From positions 1 through 8,096 of the forward strand of contig CANBCO010000012.1 of the NCBI GenBank assembly GCA_947367165.1: DNA of 8,096 nt, read 5' to 3'. The notes below the pieces were generated by a model. That model saw only the letters and a list, made by a program, of their open reading frames with translations, was not told where the DNA came from and made no database searches. Numbering within the stretch: the first letter of the stretch is position 1; each line of letters begins with the position of its first letter. This DNA comes from an uncultured Coriobacteriaceae bacterium. Lineage in GTDB: Bacteria; Actinomycetota; Coriobacteriia; Coriobacteriales; Atopobiaceae. Below, piece by piece: positions 1 through 4,887 of this stretch. A program made the translations under genes and the position numbers.

Positions 1-35
1 CCATATGCCTGCTAGAATTAGTCCAATGAGGACTA

Positions 36-44
36 CCCCCCCCC
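36..44 (+). repeat. Poly-C tract (9 C), candidate phase-variation switch
   Basis: Nine consecutive C residues lie between candidate ATG starts (5 and 26, same frame) and the signal-peptide coding region. With 9 C, translation from ATG 26 gives MRTTPPQ and then TAA at 47-49. Deleting one C, or adding two, joins ATG 26 in frame with the surface-protein ORF through SKFFVVGEFLLLFVSSF. Homopolymeric C or G runs of this length near the start of surface genes are a known basis for slipped-strand phase variation. A sequencing or assembly error in the run is the main alternative. Confidence 0.6.
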
Positions 45-71
45 AGTAAGTTTTTTGTAGTTGGAGAGTTT

Positions 72-1301
72 TTGCTCCTGTTTGTAAGTTCTTTTTTCTT
101 ACTTGCAAAACCACCTTTAGCTAAAGCTCAATCAAACGGATTAGATTTCAATAATGGTACCCTTACCATTTCTGGCACATATAACGCCTATGAAATTTAT
201 GATTTCATCTCACAGCAAGGGCGAAATAATGTCTTACATGTTATTTTTGATGGAGATGTAAAGGTAACCACTCTCGGTGAATGGTGCGATATATTCATTG
301 ACTGCAAAAATCTACAAACTGTCCAAACACTAGGAACTGTTTCTTTCTCGTGCGACGGCCCGGATTTAGGAGGCCTTGGGCTTATGTTTTGGGGATGTAC
401 ATCTCTTAGCGATGCCAACTTGTCAGGCTTTGATACCTCACAAATAAGATCTATGAAAGGCATGTTCTGTAATTGCAAATCATTAACCACTGTGAATCTT
501 AGTTCGTTCAACACATCGAACACAACAGACATGAGTACGATGTTCCAAAAAGCAGGGTCTGACTTATCTTTGAACTTATCAAATTTTGACACAAGTGCCT
601 TGAAAGCTATTTATCCTCCAGGAGGCAGACCTGGCGAATCAGGAGCTTACAATATGTTTAATGGAGCTAGCATTGACACTTTAACCCTGGGTCCAAATTT
701 TTCTGTTCCTACTGCACCAGACTCTTTTGATTATGACTGGGGTCTAGGCGACGGCGATTGGAAAACGGAATATGAGGGCTTAATGATTAAACCTGAACCA
801 TCTCTTGCAGCCTGGCAAAACGAACACTTGGGAGCTGTACATACATATCTATCTCATGCTCCCACACCTGGTTGGATATGGACTGATGCTGGTTGGAAGT
901 ATATAAATGAAGATGGCTCCTATAACGCAAATGAATGGAGCTTTATAGACGGCTCGTGGTACTACTTTAAAGACAACGGCATCATTGAGTCTAACTGCTG
1001 GGCTTGGATTGGAGACGCCTGGTATGGATTCTGGGCTAACGGTGCAATGTGTACCGGTTGGGTTTGGGACTCAGGCTACTCTGACTACTTTTACTGTGGA
1101 GCCGATGGCCGCATGGTAAAAGGTGTCTGGGATTTTATTGATGGCGAGTGGTACGGCTTTTGGGCAGACGGAACCATGTGCCGCGGCTGGGTCTGGGATT
1201 CATCCTGGAATAGTTGGTTTTTCTGCTATGCCTCCGGCGTCATGGCTCGCAATACCTGGATTGATGGTTACTGGGTAAACGCAAGCGGCATCTGGGTGTA
1301 G
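72..1301 (+). CDS. BspA-like secreted surface protein with Trp/Cys-rich wall-binding repeats; probably phase-OFF
   Basis: Predicted secreted surface protein of about 409 residues as read from TTG 72. A hydrophobic stretch (LLLFVSSFFLL) is followed by a signal-peptidase site after LAKA (residues 16-19). Residues about 104-180 carry BspA/DUF285-type repeats (MFxxCxSLxxxNLSxFDTS pattern), a family found on surface proteins of oral and gut bacteria and often linked to adhesion. Residues about 268-409 are Trp/Tyr/Gly-rich repeats of the choline/glucan-binding type, probably attaching the protein to the cell wall. No LPXTG motif is visible. The start is uncertain: TTG 72 has GGAGAG only 3 bases upstream and gives a signal peptide with no basic N-region. 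ATG 26 (or ATG 5) would give a better signal peptide, starting MRTTPPSKFF, but only if the C-run at 36-44 had 8 C instead of 9. With 9 C the upstream frame stops at TAA 47-49. The domain calls are family recognition; the adhesion role is inferred. Confidence 0.8.
   Translation: MLLFVSSFFLLAKPPLAKAQSNGLDFNNGTLTISGTYNAYEIYDFISQQGRNNVLHVIFDGDVKVTTLGEWCDIFIDCKNLQTVQTLGTVSFSCDGPDLGGLGLMFWGCTSLSDANLSGFDTSQIRSMKGMFCNCKSLTTVNLSSFNTSNTTDMSTMFQKAGSDLSLNLSNFDTSALKAIYPPGGRPGESGAYNMFNGASIDTLTLGPNFSVPTAPDSFDYDWGLGDGDWKTEYEGLMIKPEPSLAAWQNEHLGAVHTYLSHAPTPGWIWTDAGWKYINEDGSYNANEWSFIDGSWYYFKDNGIIESNCWAWIGDAWYGFWANGAMCTGWVWDSGYSDYFYCGADGRMVKGVWDFIDGEWYGFWADGTMCRGWVWDSSWNSWFFCYASGVMARNTWIDGYWVNASGIWV
1020..1277 (+). 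repeat. Two 129-bp (43-codon) coding repeats in the C-terminal domain
   Basis: Two imperfect 43-codon units (about 1020-1148 and 1149-1277) both begin with WYGFWA and share an M-C-x-G-W-V-W-D-S core. Each contains a pair of Cys residues exactly 15 positions apart (C327/C342 and C370/C385, numbered from TTG 72). The units are alike at protein level but have diverged in codon use, so the duplication is not recent. They form part of the wall-binding region. Confidence 0.7.
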
Positions 1302-1312
1302 ATTGCAAGGTT

Positions 1313-1335
1313 TCGCTGGCGCATTCTGCTAGCGA
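1313..1335 (+). other. Short hairpin after the surface-protein stop
   Basis: TCGCTGGC (1313-1320) can pair with GCTAGCGA (1328-1335), with one G-T wobble and a 7-base loop. It precedes the stronger terminator and has no T-run of its own. It may help stabilise the 3' end of the transcript or be incidental. Confidence 0.35.
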
Positions 1336-1344
1336 CAGCGTTTA

Positions 1345-1380
1345 AAAAAGCAGCAAGTCCTTCTGGGCTTGCTGCTTTTT
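1345..1380 (+). terminator. Rho-independent terminator of the surface-protein gene
   Basis: AGCAGCAAGTCC (1349-1360) pairs with GGGCTTGCTGCT (1365-1376), with one T-G wobble and loop TTCT. It is flanked by an A-run on the left and TTTTT on the right, so the stem can extend by A-T pairs. This is a strong intrinsic terminator on the plus strand, placed 44 bases after the stop codon. The flanking A-run also allows some function on the minus strand. Confidence 0.88.
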
Positions 1381-1442
1381 GTATGCCGGTGCGCTTTTTT
1401 GCCCCCTGTCTTAGGCGCACTTGTGCTTCTTTTTGTGTTCGA

Positions 1443-1666
1443 TGCAAAAATTGCAATTTTTTACCGAGATGAAACAAGTAGTCTGAGCTGGGGTTTCTCG
1501 GCAGGACGCGCAATCTAGCTGCGTAAATGCGACTGTGCAAAAATTGCAATTTTTCCCCAAGAAGAAACAAGTAGACTGATCTGGGGTTTCTCGGCATGAC
1601 ACGCAATCTAGCTGCGAGTATGCTCCTGTGCAAAAATTGCAATTTTTCCCCGAGAACAAACAAGAT
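1443..1666. repeat. Tandem 93-bp palindrome-headed repeats, 2.4 copies
   Basis: Copies start at 1443, 1536 and 1629, an exact 93-base period. The first two full copies differ at about 13 of 93 positions; the third is cut after about 38 bases. Each copy opens with TGCAAAAATTGCAATTTTT, which contains the perfect 16-base palindrome AAAAATTGCAATTTTT and the overlapping TGCAA-AAA-TTGCA. A conserved CTGGGGTTTCTCGGCA block and CGCAATCTAGCTGCG (CGCA/TGCG mini-hairpin) follow. In copy 1, CCGAGA..AAAC can pair with GTTTCTCGG, but copy 2 breaks this pairing. The array fills the gap before the OPT transporter promoter. Because 93 is a multiple of three, open frames persist through it on the minus strand. 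The nature of the element is unknown to me: an operator array, a repeated small RNA or a dispersed intergenic element are all possible. Confidence 0.85.
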
Positions 1667-1704
1667 AGCAGCATACTATACGCCTCACGCTTTTCAAAAA
1701 CGCT

Positions 1705-1710
1705 TATAAT
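1705..1710 (+). promoter_or_regulatory. -10 box of a probable promoter for the OPT transporter
   Basis: A perfect TATAAT lies 42 bases before the start codon at 1752, downstream of the 93-bp repeat array. No convincing -35 hexamer sits 16-18 bases upstream, so activation by a factor bound at the repeat palindromes is conceivable but not shown. The ribosome site is AAAGG at 1736-1740, 11 bases before the ATG. Confidence 0.5.
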
Positions 1711-1751
1711 GAAAACGTCCTGCAATAACTACCTGAAAGGCTCAATACACC

Positions 1752-3482
1752 ATGGATCAACCTGCGGATCATAAGACGCGCCCTGCTAAAGGACTCACGG
1801 CTCGCGCACTAGTTATTGGAGGTCTTGGCTCTATTGTAATCACGGCAAGCTCGCTCTTTGTTGCACTTAAAATGGGTGCGCTTCCTTGGCCTATCGTTTT
1901 TGCAGCGCTTGTTTCGGTTGCCTTTTTGCGATTTTGCAAAAGCAAAAATCTACACGAAGCAAACGTCTGTCACGCAGCAATGAGTGCTGGTGCTATGGTT
2001 GCAGGCGGCCTAGCCTTCACGCTTCCTGGCCTTTGGATATTAGGAGCTCATACCCAGGGCTTAGGCGAGCTTTCTTTTTTTCAGATTCTTTTTGCCGCAC
2101 TTTGCGGAACTGCCGTAGGTCTTGTAATTTCTGCAACCTTACAACCCCTTTTTATCCGAGAAAAGCACCTCGCCTACCCTATTGGGACCACTGCAGCCCA
2201 AACGCTTCTTGCCACAAATAAAACTGGTGGTAAAGATGCAAAGGTGCTCTTTGGAGCCATGGGGGCAAGCGGCGCGTTTGCACTTTTGCGCGATAACCTT
2301 GGGATTATGCCAGCTGTGTGGAGTACAGGCACTGTTGCTCCTGGAGTGACCTTGGGCATTATGAATTCTCCCATGATGGCTGCTGTGGGCTTTATTATTG
2401 GAACCATACCTGCTGCCGTGTGGTTTTTGGGAGCCGTACTTTCACTTGTGGGTATTGGCATTATCCTGCCAGCTGCCAACATCATAAGTGTAGAAGCTAT
2501 AAGCGGATGGCAAACCAGCTTGGGACTTGGCCTCATGATGGGAACGGGAGCGGGAGCTGTTGTGGTACATATAATTCCCGCAGTTATTAAGCGATTGCGC
2601 GCTCACAATGCACCCGAGAAACCCAACCCTTCTACTCACGCAAAAGATACAAACACCACAAAAGATCCAGGTGCGCTTCAAATGTCTTTTAAATGGGGAG
2701 CATTCATAATGGCTGTAGTCGCTGCCGTTATGTGTATAGTGCTTAAACTTCCATTACTGGCTTCTTTTCTCGTCATCTTAAGCGCATGGTTTTGTGGCTA
2801 CATCTCTGCATGGCTAACAGGAACCTCCGGCGTAAATCCAATGGAGATTTTTGGTGTTCTTATCCTTTTGCTTGTTCAACTCTTTTTTCACGACCTTTCG
2901 CTTGTAACGCTATTCCTAGGAGCTGCAATTGTGGCGGTTTCCTGCGGAATGGTGGGAGACGTGATGAACGACTTAAAAGCAGGTGATGAGCTTAATACTG
3001 ACCCTCGTGACCAATACATAGGAATGGTTATAGGGGGATTAATTGGAGCTTTTGTGGCCTCTTTTATGCTTTTTGCTTTGTTTAAGGCCTATGGCGCAAA
3101 CGCCTTTGGTCCTGAGTCGTTTTTTGTTGCTGCGCAAGCTTCAGTTGTAGCAACAATGGCAGGCGGTATCCCTGTGATGCCTGTTTTTCTTGCAGGAATT
3201 GGCATTGGATTTGCTTTGGCCCTCTCTAAATTGCCCGTCATGACCCTGGGTTTAGGTGTCTATCTTCCGTTTTACATAAGTGCTGCTGCTTTTCTAGGTT
3301 CGCTCATCCACCTTGTACTCCAAAAACAAAATCGCGCCCAACAAGTGCCTGGCAATCTGCGCGCAAACAAAGAGAACACCTACGTTGCAGCTGCTTCAGG
3401 TATTTTGGGCGGAGAATCCTTAGTTGGGGTTGTAACAGCTCTCGTTGCCGTCATCACCACCCTAGGAACAACGGCGACGTAG
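1752..3482 (+). CDS. OPT family oligopeptide transporter
   Basis: Polytopic membrane protein of 576 residues in the OPT/YSL superfamily, secondary transporters that usually take up oligopeptides, sometimes metal chelates, with protons. Family-like blocks are visible in the expected order: YPIGTTAAQTL (142-152, like FPEGTACAEVL in relatives), SGVNPMEIFG (359-368), GDVMNDLKAG (402-411), LGVYLPFYIS (501-510) and ASGILGGESLVGV (548-560). Hydrophobic segments run through almost the whole chain, interrupted by a polar cytoplasm-like loop at about 280-312 rich in Lys, Asn and Thr. The length is slightly below many bacterial OPT proteins (about 600-680), but both ends look complete. The start ATG 1752 has AAAGG 11 bases upstream. 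The gene appears monocistronic. A surface dipeptidase encoded 1.4 kb downstream fits peptide use. Family assignment is strong; the exact substrate cannot be read from sequence. Confidence 0.92.
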   Translation: MDQPADHKTRPAKGLTARALVIGGLGSIVITASSLFVALKMGALPWPIVFAALVSVAFLRFCKSKNLHEANVCHAAMSAGAMVAGGLAFTLPGLWILGAHTQGLGELSFFQILFAALCGTAVGLVISATLQPLFIREKHLAYPIGTTAAQTLLATNKTGGKDAKVLFGAMGASGAFALLRDNLGIMPAVWSTGTVAPGVTLGIMNSPMMAAVGFIIGTIPAAVWFLGAVLSLVGIGIILPAANIISVEAISGWQTSLGLGLMMGTGAGAVVVHIIPAVIKRLRAHNAPEKPNPSTHAKDTNTTKDPGALQMSFKWGAFIMAVVAAVMCIVLKLPLLASFLVILSAWFCGYISAWLTGTSGVNPMEIFGVLILLLVQLFFHDLSLVTLFLGAAIVAVSCGMVGDVMNDLKAGDELNTDPRDQYIGMVIGGLIGAFVASFMLFALFKAYGANAFGPESFFVAAQASVVATMAGGIPVMPVFLAGIGIGFALALSKLPVMTLGLGVYLPFYISAAAFLGSLIHLVLQKQNRAQQVPGNLRANKENTYVAAASGILGGESLVGVVTALVAVITTLGTTAT

Positions 3483-3518
3483 TAGTTTGCTCTGCTGACA
3501 CCACCAACCAAACGCTTC

Positions 3519-3842
3519 TTATGCGCGGAATCGATACAAGCTATGCCTATGAAGGCTATAGCTCGTATCGAACCCAAGATCTTTATTCTTCTTGGTGCCA
3601 AAGCCCATTAAAAAGTAAAGAATAAAGTTGAAGATGTAATCGCCCAAATAAACAAAGATTCAGATGGGCTGAAATGGCCACAGCTCATCAATAATGGTGT
3701 TTAGCGTATAGGCCTCCGTTTCTGCTGGCACCAAAATCATCGCTAGGTCGTAGGTGACATAGTGAACCATCACAAGTGCAAGCACAGGAACGATGCAGTA
3801 CAGAGGGGCTTTTTTTAATACCTCTTTTGTTGTTTCTTTCAT
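3519..3842 (-). pseudogene. Remnant of a PAP2-like membrane protein gene with an in-frame TGA
   Basis: On the minus strand ATG 3842 (AAGGAG at 3852-3847, 4 bases upstream) opens a 60-codon ORF starting MKETTKEVLKKAPLYCIVPV, with one clear membrane helix at about 13-35. It stops at TGA 3662-3660. Reading through that TGA continues the same style of protein (IFVYLGDYIFNFILYFLMGF) for 47 further codons to TAA at 3521-3519. The combined region, with its D-E-L-W-P-F-Q-P-I-(stop)-I-F-V-Y-L-G-D-Y pattern, resembles the N-terminal part of PAP2-type phosphatases, where D..IPF.P..I.IY precedes a helix. A Trp codon TGG mutated to TGA would explain the break. The catalytic PAP2 motifs are absent, so the 3' part is also lost. 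The family call is tentative; the disrupted reading frame is seen directly apart from possible sequencing error. Confidence 0.55.
3531..3571. other. Long imperfect hairpin downstream of the OPT gene
   Basis: TCGATAC (3531-3537) pairs with GTATCGA (3565-3571). Inside it, after one mismatch, AGCTAT-GCC pairs with GGC-T-ATAGCT around loop TATGAA, with a single bulged base. A second small hairpin follows (CCAAGA 3574-3579 with TCTTGG 3590-3595). Neither has a proper T-run on either strand, so a classic terminator is doubtful. The hairpins sit between the OPT stop and the PAP2 remnant and may act as a processing or attenuated 3' end for OPT mRNA. Confidence 0.5.
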
Positions 3843-3966
3843 ATTGCTCCTTGTCTCGTTTTGCTTACACCCAACATTTTTGCAAGCAAAGCTGAAAAGG
3901 AGCCAAAGCAAACCTTAAAACTCACTTAAAGGTTTTAGGCGGAAAGCTGCAAATACCCCGACTTTT

Positions 3967-3975
3967 TGCTAAAGT
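3967..3975 (+). promoter_or_regulatory. Extended -10 promoter; possible leaderless start
   Basis: TGC-TAAAGT forms an extended -10 element (TG at 3967-3968, hexamer 3970-3975). Transcription would start about 7 bases later, at roughly 3982, directly at or next to ATG 3983. No Shine-Dalgarno-like sequence lies in the 12 bases before the ATG, which supports a leaderless mRNA. No clear -35 box is present. Confidence 0.4.
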
Positions 3976-3982
3976 AGAACTT

Positions 3983-4450
3983 ATGACTACGCACAAAACA
4001 TTTCATGTACATCCAAAAACACTTCTGCTTATCGCAGCTGTTGTGTGGGCAATTGCAGGCGTTAACATTTTGCGCCTTGGCATCCTTGCTTTTTTTGAAA
4101 CAACCGCCCCTCTTTGGCTTCTTCTTCTAGGCTGCCTTATCATTTTCATCCTTTTTCACGCTTTGTTTTCTCGGCTTGTTGCAAAACATACGCGCCGAGT
4201 CCAAGGATATGGCGAAACACGTACCCACATGCTTAAATTTTTTGATATCCAAAGCTATATTATCATGGCGGTGATGATGACAGCTGGAATTAGTCTCAGG
4301 GCGTTTCAGCTGGTGCCTACCTGGTTTATTGCCTTTTTTTATACTGGCTTAGGGGCTGCCTTAACCCTAGCAGGCATTGGATTTTTTCTTCATTATAAAA
4401 CTCCCGAGAAACCCTTTTGCTGTCCTGTTACACACCATATAAGCTCCTAA
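3983..4450 (+). CDS. Small four-helix conserved-type membrane protein, function unknown
   Basis: Predicted integral membrane protein of 155 residues. Hydrophobic segments lie at about 14-34, 43-65, 91-108 and 113-136, and a basic, polar loop (KHTRRVQGYGETRTH, 68-82) between helices 2 and 3 should face the cytoplasm. The pattern V-H-P-K-T-L-L-L-I-A..V-W-A-I-A-G-V-N-I-L-R at the N-terminus and F-F-D-I-Q-S-Y-I-I-M before helix 3 resembles a group of uncharacterised membrane proteins seen in Firmicutes and Actinobacteria, but I cannot assign a function. The C-terminal tail holds PEKPFCCPVTHH, with two adjacent Cys and a His pair that could bind metal; this is speculative. No ribosome site precedes the ATG (see the promoter entry). 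It lies between two gene remnants yet is itself uninterrupted, suggesting it is kept by selection. Confidence 0.75.
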   Translation: MTTHKTFHVHPKTLLLIAAVVWAIAGVNILRLGILAFFETTAPLWLLLLGCLIIFILFHALFSRLVAKHTRRVQGYGETRTHMLKFFDIQSYIIMAVMMTAGISLRAFQLVPTWFIAFFYTGLGAALTLAGIGFFLHYKTPEKPFCCPVTHHISS

Positions 4451-4488
4451 GACAAATAGCAGCATAAAAGGACGATAAGCACGATACT

Positions 4489-4709
4489 ATGGTAGCTTCA
4501 AACGTGTTGGGCCAAACAATTGAAGCTGTTTCACAGGCAAGCCTTCTCATTGTTTCAGGAACGTCTCTTGTTGTCTATCCAGCTGCAGGCCTGATCCAAG
4601 CATTCCAGGGAGACACGTTAGCCTAATAAACTTAAGTCCTACCTATGCAGACACCCAAGCAGACCTTTGCATTACTGCAAAAGTGGGTGAGGTGTTTACC
4701 AGCTTATAA
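4489..4709 (+). pseudogene. C-terminal remnant of a Sir2 family NAD-dependent deacetylase, frameshifted
   Basis: From 4489 the frame reads VLGQTIEAVSQASLLIVSG and then GTSLVVYPAAGLI, the hallmark Sir2 segment that contributes to NAD binding, and stops at TAA 4624-4626. Shifting frame by one base at about 4621-4623 continues the same protein as LINLSPTYADTQADL, CITAKVGEVFTSL and TAA 4707-4709, the normal Sir2 C-terminus. The simplest explanation is loss of one C in TTAGCC(C)TAATA. The Rossmann-fold N-terminal half, including the catalytic His and the zinc Cys cluster, is absent: upstream of 4489 the frame hits TAA at 4465-4467. So the gene is truncated at its 5' end and frameshifted, and cannot make an active sirtuin. 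The family recognition is strong; what removed the 5' part is not visible. Confidence 0.85.
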
Positions 4710-4728
4710 GAATAGTTATCACGTCTAG

Positions 4729-4743
4729 TGCAACTTTGTTGCA
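4729..4743. other. Small perfect hairpin after the Sir2 remnant
   Basis: TGCAAC (4729-4734), loop TTT, GTTGCA (4738-4743): a 6-bp stem 20 bases after the remnant's stop. It has no T-run, so it may be a relic of the sirtuin gene's 3' end or chance. Confidence 0.3.
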
Positions 4744-4771
4744 GTGTGAATGAACAGCAAGGGGTTTTAAA

Positions 4772-4861
4772 ATGATGGCAGCCGCAAATGTGTTTTTTTA
4801 TGTTGTCGCATTCTATTTTCAAAAAAGGACTATTCTTAAAAAAAGCCACAATTGCACCTGA
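4772..4861 (+). CDS. Possible 29-residue hydrophobic small peptide
   Basis: ATG 4772 opens a 29-codon frame, MMAAANVFFYVVAFYF then QKRTILKKSHNCT, ending at TGA 4859-4861. A ribosome-site-like AAGGGG (4759-4764) sits 7 bases upstream. The layout, a short hydrophobic stretch followed by a basic tail, is that of a small membrane peptide. It overlaps the leader of the C69 peptidase gene, so it could be a leader peptide or chance. The T- and A-rich composition alone can produce such a pattern, so confidence is low. The stretch 4710-4887 holds nothing else I recognise, and I see no good promoter for the peptidase there. Confidence 0.22.
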   Translation: MMAAANVFFYVVAFYFQKRTILKKSHNCT

Positions 4862-4875
4862 TAGATATGCACAAA

Positions 4876-4881
4876 AAGGAG
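4876..4881 (+). promoter_or_regulatory. Ribosome binding site fixing the C69 peptidase start
   Basis: AAGGAG lies 6 bases before ATG 4888. In-frame alternatives upstream (TTG 4852 and ATG 4867) have no comparable site, and starting there would put extra charged residues before the signal peptide. Confidence 0.8.
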
Positions 4882-4887
4882 CACCTT

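Noticed and set aside
197..592. 131-codon minus-strand frame within the surface-protein gene
   Set aside because: It lies wholly antisense to a gene with clear BspA-type repeats and shows no recognisable domain.
1268..1663. 131-codon minus-strand frame with repeated LGEKLQFLH units
   Set aside because: It runs antisense across the terminator and the 93-bp repeats; the internal repeats come from the DNA period being a multiple of three, not from protein selection.
1443..1666. CRISPR array
   Set aside because: Similarity extends through the whole 93-base unit, including the part that would be spacer; repeats and unrelated spacers are not distinguishable, and no cas genes are present.
2612..2624. 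CCCGAGAAACCC shared by the OPT gene, the 155-residue membrane protein gene (near 4402) and, in part, the 93-bp repeats
   Set aside because: In both genes it encodes a Pro-Glu-Lys-Pro turn, so shared codon choice explains it; the surrounding bases do not match the repeat.
2174..2681. Minus-strand frames inside the OPT gene
   Set aside because: Antisense shadows of a well-supported transporter; no ribosome sites or domains.
3380..3601. 73-codon minus-strand frame overlapping the 3' end of the OPT gene
   Set aside because: It overlaps coding sequence antisense; its composition is typical of a shadow frame.
4643..4849. 68-codon minus-strand Cys-rich frame
   Set aside because: It is antisense to the Sir2 remnant and to the leader of the peptidase gene, with no ribosome site and no family resemblance.
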